Below are positions 56,121-64,000 of a DNA stretch of 64,000 nucleotides, one piece after another. The DNA is from Euzebyella marina. Its GTDB lineage: Bacteria; Bacteroidota; Bacteroidia; Flavobacteriales; Flavobacteriaceae. Each line of letters begins with the position of its first letter. Within the stretch, counting starts at the first letter, position 1. A model generated the notes under the pieces. That model was not told the origin of the DNA. It ran no database searches and worked only from the letters and a program-made list of their open reading frames with translations. The position numbers were made by a program, and so were the translations under genes. The stretch covers positions 744,001 through 808,000 of the forward strand of contig NZ_JACYFK010000002.1 in assembly GCF_014855515.1 (NCBI RefSeq), read 5' to 3'.

Positions 56121-57968
56121 GTGGAAGAAAAAAAGTACCATAAATCACTTGATAATGCGACCTTTTTACGTATTCGCAAATGGTATCTTTTGGCACTTGC
56201 CGGTATAGCCTTGACCATTGTAGTAGCCCAAATTCTTATTCAAAGCCACTTAAATTCTCAATTGAGTGATTCTAGAATCATCAATGTAGCAGGAAGGCAG
56301 AGGGCCTATAGTCAAAAATTGGCCAAAGAAGTTCTACTGATCAATAACTCCGATAATAGCAAAGAAATTTCTGAACAGATAGCCAACCTGAAAGAAACGG
56401 TTAGAATTTGGTCTATATCGCATTTGGCCCTTCAAAAAGGCAACGACTCCATTAATTTACCGGTTGAGAACCATCCTGAAATTTTAGAATTATTTAGCGA
56501 ATTAGATCCTCACCATGAGGCGATGGTCTCAGCTGCACGCCAAGTTATAGCATTACATGGTGATGAAAAACTGGAAAAGGCGCAATTAAAAACGCTTACA
56601 GAGAGGGTTTTAAATAACGAGTCGGCCTTTTTGTTATTGATGGATAATATTGTGAACGAATACGATATTAGAAGTAAACATCAACTTGAAAACCTTAAGC
56701 AAAAAGAATATGTTCTCTTAGGTATTTCATTACTTATTTTACTACTGGAGATTATTTTCATTTTCAGGCCACTATCCCTACAAATACGAAAAACGATTGC
56801 CCGTCTAGTGGAGAGCACCCGCAAGTTTGAAAATCAGGCAAAAGAGACCAAAAACATGTTCTTGGAAAAAGAAAAGTCGCTCAAAGATTTACAAGAATTA
56901 AATTTCGTAATAGATAATGCCGCCCTTTTTGCCAGTGCCCGTCAAGACGGAAGCATTGTTTTCATCAGTAAAAAATTTCTAACACTTCTCGATCTCAAAC
57001 CCAACGAAATCAAAAAGCACATCTCAGAAATTTTGACCACCGAAGAAGGGCAGCAGCAATATTTAAAAGAGATTCTCAAAAACAACAGAAAAAATGTAAT
57101 ACGTACCGAAGAGATTAAGATTGTTACCGTGAAAGGCAACCATTACTGGCTTGACGTATCAATAGTACCTATGCATCAATCGAGCGAGCGACAAAGCGTT
57201 TTGATATTATGCTCAGACATAACCGAACGAAAAGAAAATGCCTTAAAGGTAGAACAACTTACCCAACAGAACTTCGAGGAGCGTATGCGCCAGAAGAAAA
57301 TTCAGGCAAGCCAAATTGTTGAGGGCCAAGAACAAGAGCGTAAAAGAATCGCCAAAGATATTCATGATGGTATCGGGCAAATGCTTACGGCACTTAAGTT
57401 CAATATAGAGTCTATAGACCCGGAAAATGTTGAAAAGACTACCGAAAAAGTTGAATACCTCAAATCGTTATCATCAGACCTGATCAAGGGCATTCGCACC
57501 GCAACCTTTAATTTAACTCCTCCAGAACTGGGGGATCATGGCCTTTTTCCTGCCCTTCATAAAATGACGGGAGAATTGGCAAAACTGACCGGTAAGAACA
57601 TTCTTTTTGAAAACAGAACCGATGACCATATTCGTTTTGATTCCCTCGCAGAGACCAATATTTATCGCGTAACACAAGAGGCGGTAAATAACGCCATTAA
57701 ATACGCCCAGGCCAATTATATTTTGGTGACTATCAATTACAAAGAAGGTATTTTAAGTGTTGTAATCGATGATGATGGAAAGGGATTTGACCCCAAAAGG
57801 ATTTCGAGCGCCCCAAAAAACAACGGAGGTGGCGGTATGGGACTCTTTTATATGAAGGAACGGATCAGTTACATCAATGGTCGATTGTTCATCAATTCAG
57901 AACCAGGCAGTGGCACAAGGGTTACTATCAATTATAAAACAGAACATAAAGAAATTGTAAATACATAG
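56121..57968 (+). CDS. NarX-like sensor histidine kinase
   Basis: A 615-residue membrane kinase. Domain order: transmembrane helix (about 20-40), periplasmic sensor helix bundle of the type IV pili methyl-accepting/NarX family (NVAGRQRAYSQKLAKEVLLI near 52-71), second transmembrane helix (about 193-215), coiled coil, PAS domain (about 265-370), HisKA_3 with phosphorylated His in KRIAKDIHDGIGQMLTAL, and an HATPase domain (DDDGKGFDPKR, GGGGMGLFYMKERI). The HisKA_3 class works with NarL-type regulators. Start is GTG at 56121, preceded by GAGG, with no ATG in frame nearby. Nitrate sensing is inferred from domain and context. Confidence 0.92.
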   Translation: MEEKKYHKSLDNATFLRIRKWYLLALAGIALTIVVAQILIQSHLNSQLSDSRIINVAGRQRAYSQKLAKEVLLINNSDNSKEISEQIANLKETVRIWSISHLALQKGNDSINLPVENHPEILELFSELDPHHEAMVSAARQVIALHGDEKLEKAQLKTLTERVLNNESAFLLLMDNIVNEYDIRSKHQLENLKQKEYVLLGISLLILLLEIIFIFRPLSLQIRKTIARLVESTRKFENQAKETKNMFLEKEKSLKDLQELNFVIDNAALFASARQDGSIVFISKKFLTLLDLKPNEIKKHISEILTTEEGQQQYLKEILKNNRKNVIRTEEIKIVTVKGNHYWLDVSIVPMHQSSERQSVLILCSDITERKENALKVEQLTQQNFEERMRQKKIQASQIVEGQEQERKRIAKDIHDGIGQMLTALKFNIESIDPENVEKTTEKVEYLKSLSSDLIKGIRTATFNLTPPELGDHGLFPALHKMTGELAKLTGKNILFENRTDDHIRFDSLAETNIYRVTQEAVNNAIKYAQANYILVTINYKEGILSVVIDDDGKGFDPKRISSAPKNNGGGGMGLFYMKERISYINGRLFINSEPGSGTRVTINYKTEHKEIVNT

Positions 57969-57972
57969 TCAA

Positions 57973-58359
57973 ATGAAGATTAGAATAAAGGGAAATTCTG
58001 TTCGCTTGCGCCTAACGCGTACAGAAGTGGAGACTTTTTGTGAAACTGGAATGTATACTGAAACTACAGAGTTCATTTCACAACAGTTTGTTTATGAATT
58101 ACGTGCAAGCGCACATATTACTGGACCGCAGGCCGATTTTAAAGATGACAAGATTACTGTATTGATTCCTTTTGAAGAATCGAAAAACTGGGCAAACGAC
58201 ACGACGAAGGTGGGCTTTGAAGGAAACTACCGCTTACCGAGCGGAGAAAGCTTGTATCTTCTGATTGAAAAGGACTTTGTATGCCTTGATGACCGTGATG
58301 AAGACGAGTCGGATAACTACCCGAACCCTCTAGCCATCAAAAACAACACAACTAACTGA
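57973..58359 (+). CDS. DUF7009 family protein
   Basis: A 128-residue soluble protein that begins MKIRIKGNSVRLRLTRTEVE. Its strongly acidic C-terminus contains CLDDRDEDESDNYPNP. It starts 4 bp after the kinase stop and must be co-translated with it. Members are small conserved proteins of unknown function, seen often near nitrate genes in Bacteroidota, as far as I recall. No catalytic motif is seen. Confidence 0.8.
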   Translation: MKIRIKGNSVRLRLTRTEVETFCETGMYTETTEFISQQFVYELRASAHITGPQADFKDDKITVLIPFEESKNWANDTTKVGFEGNYRLPSGESLYLLIEKDFVCLDDRDEDESDNYPNPLAIKNNTTN

Positions 58360-58441
58360 TTTATAGTAATTTTAAGGTATTTGAAAGAATATACCTACAA
58401 CGTTATAGTTGACAGTAATTTTACTCAACGTCGGTTAACTA

Positions 58442-58511
58442 CCATTCGTCTACACTTATTTTCCATTCGTCTACAAATCGAATTTTTTCTATGAAGAATG
58501 TAGGTACTTTG
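58442..58511 (+). promoter_or_regulatory. LytTR operator and promoter A (receiver gene)
   Basis: Two identical repeats CCATTCGTCTACA at 58442-58454 and 58463-58475, 21 bp apart, followed by a -7 element GTACTTTG at 58504-58511 (41 bp from the second repeat start). CCATTCGTC differs by one base from the AlgR consensus CCGTTCGTC. No TTTG -33 element is seen, so the promoter should need an activator. Confidence 0.8.
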
Positions 58512-58534
58512 TTATTCACTTAATGAATTGCGCC

Positions 58535-58936
58535 ATGAAAATACTTTTTATAGAAGACGACCAAGTAGAGACCATGAAAATGAAACGGACCCTTGCCAAA
58601 CTGCAGTTAAAGCATGAGCTTATACTTGCTGAAAACGGTGAAGATGCCTTAAACAAATTAAAAGATAGCAGCAGACTACCTGATCTTATTTTGCTCGATC
58701 TTAATATGCCACGTATGAATGGCTGTGAATTTTTAAAAGCCATCAAGCAAGATAACAGCTACAAAAACATTCCTTCTGTGGTTTTGACCACCTCTCAAAA
58801 TAGGGATGATCTTCTGGACTGTTACAGCAGCGGAATAGCAGGTTATGTAACCAAACCTCTTAAATACGATGATTACGTCGAAAAAATGAGAAAGGTTTTT
58901 GCTTATTGGGAAGTTAACGACCTTCTAACCGTTTAA
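58535..58936 (+). CDS. Single-domain response regulator (Rcp1-like)
   Basis: A receiver of about 133 residues: LFIEDDQVETMKMKRTL, LILLDLNMPRMNGCEF, VVLTTSQNRDDL and GYVTKPLKYDDY. All phosphorylation residues are present. This type pairs with phytochrome-like or other histidine kinases and passes phosphate to a partner. ATG at 58535 puts the first strand at the N-terminus; ATG at 58523 is also possible. Its promoter carries a perfect LytTR-type direct repeat. Confidence 0.88.
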   Translation: MKILFIEDDQVETMKMKRTLAKLQLKHELILAENGEDALNKLKDSSRLPDLILLDLNMPRMNGCEFLKAIKQDNSYKNIPSVVLTTSQNRDDLLDCYSSGIAGYVTKPLKYDDYVEKMRKVFAYWEVNDLLTV

Positions 58937-59211
58937 ACGAATTTGATTCGGAAATTTTAAATTTCTTTATTTCTTCTTTTTTACTTGAAGCAAAACCTTG
59001 ACTACCGAAATTAAATGGCGTAATTGCTGGTCGTCTGTTTATATTGTGCACAAGTCTTTAAGCCCTTCTCGATTTATTAAATCAAATACTTAAGAAACAC
59101 AATTCTAGCCGCTTTCTTACCGTTTGTCTAGTAGCAAGTAGTTTAATTTTGTTAATAGCAAAATATTATTTGTAACTTAAACAGATAATATCGGTAGGTA
59201 ATTTCTTGACT
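58937..59211. other. Intergenic region before the LytTR regulator
   Basis: 275 bp of A+T-rich DNA. It contains one half-site-like CCGTTTGTC at 59120-59128, but without a partner 21 bp away and at a different distance (45 bp) from the nearest -7-like ATTATTTG (59165-59172). No gene or RNA is recognised. Confidence 0.5.
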
Positions 59212-59922
59212 ATGAACTGCATAATAGTTGATGATGAAGCAGCTGCTAGAGCAATAGTAGCCCAACTCTGTTCCAAAGAGTCTAATTTGAATGTAATCGA
59301 ACAATTTGAAAGTGCTGTAGAAGCTATCAAATTTTTAAATCAGAATACCGTCGACGTGGTATTTCTTGACATTCATATGCCAGGCTTTACAGGCGTTGAT
59401 TTTGTGCAGACCCTCAAGAACCCGCCGCATATTGTTCTGACCACTTCAGATACTGAGTTTGCCATCGAAGCTTATGAATATGAGGCCATAGTCGATTATA
59501 TCGTTAAGCCGATTACCCCAGAGCGTTTTCAAAAATGTATTGTAAAGCTTGAAAAGGTTATGAGCCGTGCTCCGAAAATAGAGAAAAGCGAGCCAAAAGA
59601 GCCGTCAAGTGAAAATGATTTGTACATCAATATTGACCGAAGGTTGATAAAGCTTAAATTAAACGATATTCAGGTTATTGAGGCCAAAGGTGACTATATT
59701 GAAATTAAGCTTGAAAAAGATACACATCGAGTACACACCACCCTTAAAAAAATAAAGGAAAAGCTTCCTGAGAAGACCTTTTTACAAATTCATCGCTCAT
59801 TCATTATCAACTTCACCAAGATTATAGATATTGAAGACAATAGCGTGTTGATAGGTAAAAACGTCGTACCTATCAGTCGTTCGAATAGACCGGAGCTCAT
59901 GAGAAGGCTTAATTTGGTCTAA
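59212..59922 (+). CDS. LytTR-type response regulator, candidate master regulator of the flanking promoters
   Basis: A 236-residue receiver plus LytTR protein. Receiver: IIVDDEAAARAIV, VVFLDIHMPGFTG, VLTTSDTE and DYIVKPITPERF, all complete. LytTR domain (about 145-236): DIQVIEAKGDYIEI, IHRSFIINFTKII, VPISRSNRPELM. LytTR domains bind two direct repeats about 21 bp apart; such repeats occur at three promoters around this gene. ATG at 59212 is chosen over TTG at 59206. No kinase is adjacent in the window. Confidence 0.93.
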   Translation: MNCIIVDDEAAARAIVAQLCSKESNLNVIEQFESAVEAIKFLNQNTVDVVFLDIHMPGFTGVDFVQTLKNPPHIVLTTSDTEFAIEAYEYEAIVDYIVKPITPERFQKCIVKLEKVMSRAPKIEKSEPKEPSSENDLYINIDRRLIKLKLNDIQVIEAKGDYIEIKLEKDTHRVHTTLKKIKEKLPEKTFLQIHRSFIINFTKIIDIEDNSVLIGKNVVPISRSNRPELMRRLNLV

Positions 59923-60023
59923 CCAGAATCCCCTCCTACTCCATTTCATTTAAAGTTTTCAGCACTAAACTGAAAGTTTGAATTACACCCTATTTTCAAA
60001 AAATATAAATCGACGGATAATAT

Positions 60024-60093
60024 CCATCCACCATAGGTAAACTACCACCCACCGATCCTGGCAATTTTTCTTCCTTTAAGTAACGGATATTCG
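60024..60093 (+). promoter_or_regulatory. LytTR operator and promoter B (DUF4114 gene)
   Basis: Degenerate repeats CCATCCACC (60024-60032) and CCACCCACC (60045-60053), 21 bp apart, with a -7-like element GATATTCG at 60086-60093, 41 bp from the second repeat start. Repeat similarity to CCATTCGTC is 6 and 5 of 9; the spacing is exactly as in sites A and C. Confidence 0.6.
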
Positions 60094-60120
60094 TAGCACC
60101 AAATCCAAAGACTTAACCCG

Positions 60121-62625
60121 ATGAAGAGATATTTACTTTGCCTACTAGCAGTTCTTTCTTTTAGTGTTGCATCTGCCCAGAACTATAATTTTTTGGGTTC
60201 TTACACTGCTGACGGAACTCCAGAATATTTTGATGAAAAAGATTCGGTTTCCCCCGAAACGCTGAGCATGATTGCCGACGCTCTTCCAGAGAGCTTTCCG
60301 GTGCCTCAGTACAACCCGCAGTATATCACCTCTGGCTACGATACTGATGTTATCTTGAACGAGAATGCAGATGTATGGGTAACTTTCGTAGCAGAGGGTG
60401 CGGGTTACAGAAATGTTTTAGGCTTCTATACCTATGATATCAATAACCCTTTAACCCAAGCCCCAAGCCCAGAGGATATAACCATTATCTTTCCGAACGT
60501 ATCGGCCAAAAATTCAGGTGGTAGCTTAGAAGCCGGACACAAGGTAAAAATAGGAACTTTCTCTGCCGGTACCGGTATCGGATGGGTTCTTTTGGCGAAC
60601 GGTTGGAACGGTTCACAGGTCACCTCAGGTCTTTGGCAACTGTATTCCGGAACGGCCTTTAATCCTGAACCACTCGAAAATCTTAGACATCACAACGTTC
60701 TTTTGAACGATCCTGATAATGAAAGAATTATTCTAGGTTTTGAAGATATTAGAAGAGATTACGCCAGCTGTGACAATGATTTTAATGATGCATTGTTCTA
60801 TATATCGGCCAACCCATATACGGCTATCAAAACTACCAACTTCAATAAAATAACCGACCATACCGATGTTAGTTCAGGTAATGACGGTGGTCTTGAAAGC
60901 AATGGTGATTTGGCCTCATTGATAGCGAAGAGAAACTTCGATAGAAATAAGAACAATACTTTTAAGAACACACAAAAGCGCCAGAGCAAGTACAGCAAAA
61001 AAACGTATAAGGGTAATGCCGCTATCGATGGAAGCTTAAATGCCTATTTTCCGGAGACCGGAATGTTCGGTGATGAATCGACCTATATTTCAAGTCCTGA
61101 CGACCTATTGGCAATCACAAATGCCAGCCGCATATTTTCAATTGATTATTATAGAGGCTATGGTCGCGTTGCCGCCGCACTTGCTACTGAAACCGTAGAC
61201 GGCGTTTACAACCATACCAAGACTATCTGCGATCGACTTAACGATTCAAAACTTCTTGACGTGCGAACGGTAGAGTTACAGGGTCACGAATTGGTCTACA
61301 CTCAATTGGAAAGAGCAAATGGCGATTTGGAATATGCGCTACTCTTTTCTGCAAAAATCGACGCAGACCATTACACAGTTTACAGCTTTTGGAATCTTGA
61401 CCAATATCCTGCCGGCGATTATATCAACTTTCAGGTATGGGGTCATAGTATGGGCCAGGTTAGTACGATGGTCAATCATATAATCGAACAATTGAACGAA
61501 GAAAAGGCGGTGAACCCCTTCAAGACCGAAAATATTCTGCCAACTGTTTTTATCAAAAACGGATTTTATAAGAACGGAAAGCTACACTTGAATGTGGTGA
61601 ACTCTTCTAAAGCCAGATCATTGAATATAAACTCAAATTACAAAGCCACTGAGCAGTCTGGTTTGAGCAAGTTTTCAAAGTCTATCTCGCTTAACGGCAA
61701 TTGGGAAGAAGAGGTTATTGTAGACACAGGTTTCTTGTTCGATGCAGGCATTTCGATAAAAGGTGATAATTCTCCCCAAATCGATGCCCTTTATTTAGCA
61801 GATGGGCCGTGGGGTGTTGATTATAATGCACAGGCCGATTCGATAGGGTCTTTTGAAATTACCAAACACGAAGGTAGCGTTCAAAAATCTGAAAATTATA
61901 TGGTAGAGCGAGGGGTAGCCCTCGACGGTGAAGTAAAAGAAACTATTAATATCTTTAGAAATCTCTTGGCCGGCGACCGTAACCTAAGCGTAGATGATTA
62001 CAGCTACCTACAGTTCAGCATCGAAAATGATACGCCCATAGAAGTGAGCCTGGTTACGGAGAACACTGCGGACTGGAGCAATCGATTAAGGCATCAAATT
62101 TCTGTTCACGATGAAGAGTCGGTAGTAAGCCTACATTTTTCAGACTTCACCGACGAATCAGGAAACCCAGTTCAGTTCAGCGAAATTAAATCAGTTGTTT
62201 TTTCGGTACAAGGTGATTATCATGGCTATCAGGAGTATTCCCTAAAAATCAACTCTATGGTTCTTAGCGCTGAAGGCTACACTCCCGCAGAAGAAGAGGT
62301 ACTTGAAGAAACCGAGGTTGCACAAACCACGGAAGCCGATTTAGAGACCATAGAAGAATTAGAGAACAACGAAGTAAAGGTGCGAAACTATCCCAACCCG
62401 TTTACGACACACACCAGCATCGATCTACCTAAATCAACTTCAAAGGTTGAAATAAGATTAACAAACACCGTAGGGGCCATGGTTTACCATAAAATGTTGC
62501 ATACCCAAGCGGGAGGTAGAACTGTCATGATAGAAGCCTCATCTCTGGTAAACGGTATCTACATATTTACGGTTTTAGATGCCGAAAATGGAAAAATCTA
62601 TCAAGGCAAAGTGATTAAAAATTAA
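60121..62625 (+). CDS. Large secreted DUF4114 protein with T9SS type A sorting domain
   Basis: An 834-residue protein. The signal peptide (LLCLLAVLSFSVASAQ) is followed by a DUF4114 domain (about 20-225) with the motif ILGFEDIRRDYASCDNDFND; then a region of unknown fold (about 300-720) with a Glu-rich linker, and a C-terminal sorting domain starting at RNYPNPFTTHTSIDLP. The tail sends it through the type IX system to the surface or medium. It is probably a surface adhesin or matrix protein. Its promoter shows LytTR-like repeats. Confidence 0.88.
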   Translation: MKRYLLCLLAVLSFSVASAQNYNFLGSYTADGTPEYFDEKDSVSPETLSMIADALPESFPVPQYNPQYITSGYDTDVILNENADVWVTFVAEGAGYRNVLGFYTYDINNPLTQAPSPEDITIIFPNVSAKNSGGSLEAGHKVKIGTFSAGTGIGWVLLANGWNGSQVTSGLWQLYSGTAFNPEPLENLRHHNVLLNDPDNERIILGFEDIRRDYASCDNDFNDALFYISANPYTAIKTTNFNKITDHTDVSSGNDGGLESNGDLASLIAKRNFDRNKNNTFKNTQKRQSKYSKKTYKGNAAIDGSLNAYFPETGMFGDESTYISSPDDLLAITNASRIFSIDYYRGYGRVAAALATETVDGVYNHTKTICDRLNDSKLLDVRTVELQGHELVYTQLERANGDLEYALLFSAKIDADHYTVYSFWNLDQYPAGDYINFQVWGHSMGQVSTMVNHIIEQLNEEKAVNPFKTENILPTVFIKNGFYKNGKLHLNVVNSSKARSLNINSNYKATEQSGLSKFSKSISLNGNWEEEVIVDTGFLFDAGISIKGDNSPQIDALYLADGPWGVDYNAQADSIGSFEITKHEGSVQKSENYMVERGVALDGEVKETINIFRNLLAGDRNLSVDDYSYLQFSIENDTPIEVSLVTENTADWSNRLRHQISVHDEESVVSLHFSDFTDESGNPVQFSEIKSVVFSVQGDYHGYQEYSLKINSMVLSAEGYTPAEEEVLEETEVAQTTEADLETIEELENNEVKVRNYPNPFTTHTSIDLPKSTSKVEIRLTNTVGAMVYHKMLHTQAGGRTVMIEASSLVNGIYIFTVLDAENGKIYQGKVIKN

Positions 62626-62696
62626 GTTTTTCGGTAGTGATTATAGACAGCACCCTTTTTTTATTTGGGTTCAAAGCGGTGCACAAGTCTCTTTTA

Positions 62697-62735
62697 AAGC
62701 AACCAGGTCAGGCGCATCTGGTTGCTTATTTTTTT
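62697..62735 (+). terminator. Terminator after the DUF4114 gene
   Basis: Arms AAGCAACCAG (62697-62706) and CTGGTTGCTT (62718-62727) with an 11-nt loop, followed by a T-run to 62735. Confidence 0.88.
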
Positions 62736-62785
62736 AGCGGTTATATCATCTGGTAGGCAAAAAATAGCTCAAAGAAAGAAATTAT

Positions 62786-62855
62786 CCATTCGTCTACAGA
62801 AAATTTCCATTGACCCATTTCTCTCTATTCAAGCATTGTTTACTAGTGATATTTG
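62786..62855 (+). promoter_or_regulatory. LytTR operator and promoter C (flippase-like gene)
   Basis: CCATTCGTCTACA at 62786-62798, identical to the site A repeats, and a weaker CCATTGACC at 62807-62815, 21 bp apart. The -7 element GATATTTG (62848-62855) starts 41 bp after the second repeat start, exactly as in sites A and B. Confidence 0.78.
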
Positions 62856-62889
62856 TTAGACAAACAGGTTGCTGAACAGCGCTTGTTCA

Positions 62890-63963
62890 ATGATAACAGA
62901 GAACACTGATAATATGGAAATTAATAGAACTTCCCCCGAAAGGTTGATCATAGGTAGTGCGCTTCTAGCTAATGGAAGCAGCTACCTATACAACCTTCTT
63001 CTGGGGCACATAATGGGCCCGGAGAGTTTTATGCTGAAGGCACATACCATTACGCTAATAATCTATTTTATTTTTTTGGGATTTTTGATTCGTCTTGCCT
63101 GGGGCAGACTGGGGCGATTATTTAATCTAACTTCAACATCACTAATAACAAATACCATGGGTTGCCGTATTACTTTTGCCTTACTTGCCGTTTTAGGTAT
63201 TCTATTTTTTTCAGAAGACTTCACGGCGTACTTTACTTTGCAGGAAGCCGGAATCTCTTTAGGAATAGGCATCGCATTTCCCGTCTGTATGATGAAGAAA
63301 GTTTTGCCCAAGAAACTTCAACCGCTATTCTTTGGCAACATAAAAAGAGTATCTCGAGAGCACACCAAAAAAATAATCTTCTTATTGCTATTGATTGCCG
63401 CTTACGAGCTCGCCCATATCTTTTTGAAGAATAGCGATATATTATTGGTGAGACAATATTTTAGCCAAACAGAAGCTACCCTTTATACGTCTATAGCGTT
63501 GGTCGGAAGGGGAATTTATTTAATCGCTTGGATTTTTTTAATCGTGATTGCCACCAAATTCGTCAATTATAAGAAGTCTGGCGTCTTAACGGCCACGGTC
63601 ATTAAAAAATACATCATGCGAACCGCCCTCTTGCTAATGGGTTTATTAATGGTTTGTTACTTATTTCCTGAACAGATTATTAATTATTTATTCGGTCCGG
63701 AATACTTATCAGTGGCCTCCTTTCTTTGGCAACATGCCTTAACGACTTCACTTTTTATAATGGCCAACATTTTCACATATTATTTCATGTTCTTAGGAGA
63801 GTACCTTCCCATTCTCTTTTCTGTGCTTGTAGGTATTGTTCAAATGTTACTAATGAGCATTTTCAATAGTAGTATGGATCTAGTGGTACAACTGCAAATA
63901 GTTGCCATGGTTGCACTTTTAACGGCCAACGCAATCTTCTTCTATAGCAGAACCATTAGGTAG
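62890..63963 (+). CDS. Integral membrane protein, oligosaccharide flippase-like, shorter than the family
   Basis: A protein of about 357 residues with 9-10 hydrophobic segments. The beginning YLYNLLLGHIMGPESFML and the later FLKNSDILLVRQYFS resemble the two halves of polysaccharide flippases (MATE/Wzx/PelG-like), which are normally 420-480 residues. The middle of the first half seems to be missing, so it may be condensed or carry an in-frame deletion. ATG at 62890 is chosen (62914 also possible). It is the first gene of a cluster that likely continues past the right edge. No downstream terminator is seen. Confidence 0.72.
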   Translation: MITENTDNMEINRTSPERLIIGSALLANGSSYLYNLLLGHIMGPESFMLKAHTITLIIYFIFLGFLIRLAWGRLGRLFNLTSTSLITNTMGCRITFALLAVLGILFFSEDFTAYFTLQEAGISLGIGIAFPVCMMKKVLPKKLQPLFFGNIKRVSREHTKKIIFLLLLIAAYELAHIFLKNSDILLVRQYFSQTEATLYTSIALVGRGIYLIAWIFLIVIATKFVNYKKSGVLTATVIKKYIMRTALLLMGLLMVCYLFPEQIINYLFGPEYLSVASFLWQHALTTSLFIMANIFTYYFMFLGEYLPILFSVLVGIVQMLLMSIFNSSMDLVVQLQIVAMVALLTANAIFFYSRTIR

Positions 63964-64000
63964 ACCACTGCTTGAGTTTTATTCTTTAAATAACCATTTT

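Noticed and set aside
59120-59128. CCGTTTGTC before the LytTR gene as an autoregulatory site
   Set aside because: No partner repeat 21 bp away, and its distance to the nearest -7-like element is 45 bp rather than 41 bp as in the other three sites.
1-64000. Mobile elements, prophage, CRISPR, tRNA or rRNA
   Set aside because: No transposase, integrase, phage structural gene, regular short repeat array or recognisable tRNA/rRNA sequence was seen.

Overview
The window looks like a chromosomal segment of a marine member of the Flavobacteriaceae (Bacteroidota). This rests on a SusC/SusD pair, a type IX secretion sorting tail, PspC/PadR/head-GIN genes, cysteine sulfatase genes and A+T-rich promoters of the Bacteroidota TAnnTTTG type. 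No rRNA, tRNA, insertion sequence, prophage or CRISPR array was seen. Nearly all the DNA is coding, in short operons separated by clear hairpin terminators.

Layout. 0-7 kb, minus strand: the 5' part of a zinc alcohol dehydrogenase, then a six-gene molybdenum hydroxylase cluster resembling carbon monoxide dehydrogenase (MoxR, VWA, CoxG, CoxS, CoxL, CoxM). The CoxL active-site loop is of the form II type, so CO need not be the substrate. 7-16 kb: a secreted DUF2141 protein, a divergent dps/oxyR pair, a PBP4-type carboxypeptidase, a NUDIX hydrolase, a GMC oxidoreductase with its Tat-exported subunit, a receiver protein, an AIM24-like protein and a DUF4442 protein. 16-20 kb: a DUF4870-PadR-PspC-DUF2807 envelope module. 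20-28 kb: a dipeptide epimerase overlapping a PLP enzyme, a SusCD pair, a small secreted protein and thioredoxin reductase. 28-30 kb: two tandem LytTR response regulators, the first with a degraded receiver. 30-37 kb: galactokinase, formylglycine-generating enzyme, sulfatase and a Tat-exported Gfo/Idh/MocA protein in one operon behind a perfect LacI-type palindrome, divergent from an MFS transporter; this is probably a small sulfated-galactan locus.

37-58 kb is a nitrate assimilation island. It holds a rubredoxin-tailed protein with a nitrite/sulfite reductase-like fold, a nitrate reductase fused to its own FAD and [2Fe-2S] modules, a nitrate ABC transporter (nrtA, permease, two ATPases) with a dedicated outer-membrane porin, cobA for siroheme, nirB, nirD, a DUF4202 gene, a NarX-like histidine kinase, a DUF7009 gene and a NarL-type regulator. 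Clusters of the palindrome TACGTA sit in front of nrtA, between cobA and nirB, and in front of the nitrate reductase, with one copy before the NarL-type regulator. They may be the operator of this regulon.

58-64 kb holds a single-domain receiver, a LytTR regulator, a large DUF4114 protein with a T9SS tail and a flippase-like membrane protein. Three of these promoters share one architecture: two CCATTCGTC-like direct repeats exactly 21 bp apart, with a -7 element starting exactly 41 bp after the start of the second repeat. The repeat is close to the AlgR (LytTR) consensus CCGTTCGTC. This looks like a local LytTR regulon controlling a cell-surface or exopolysaccharide locus that continues past the right edge.
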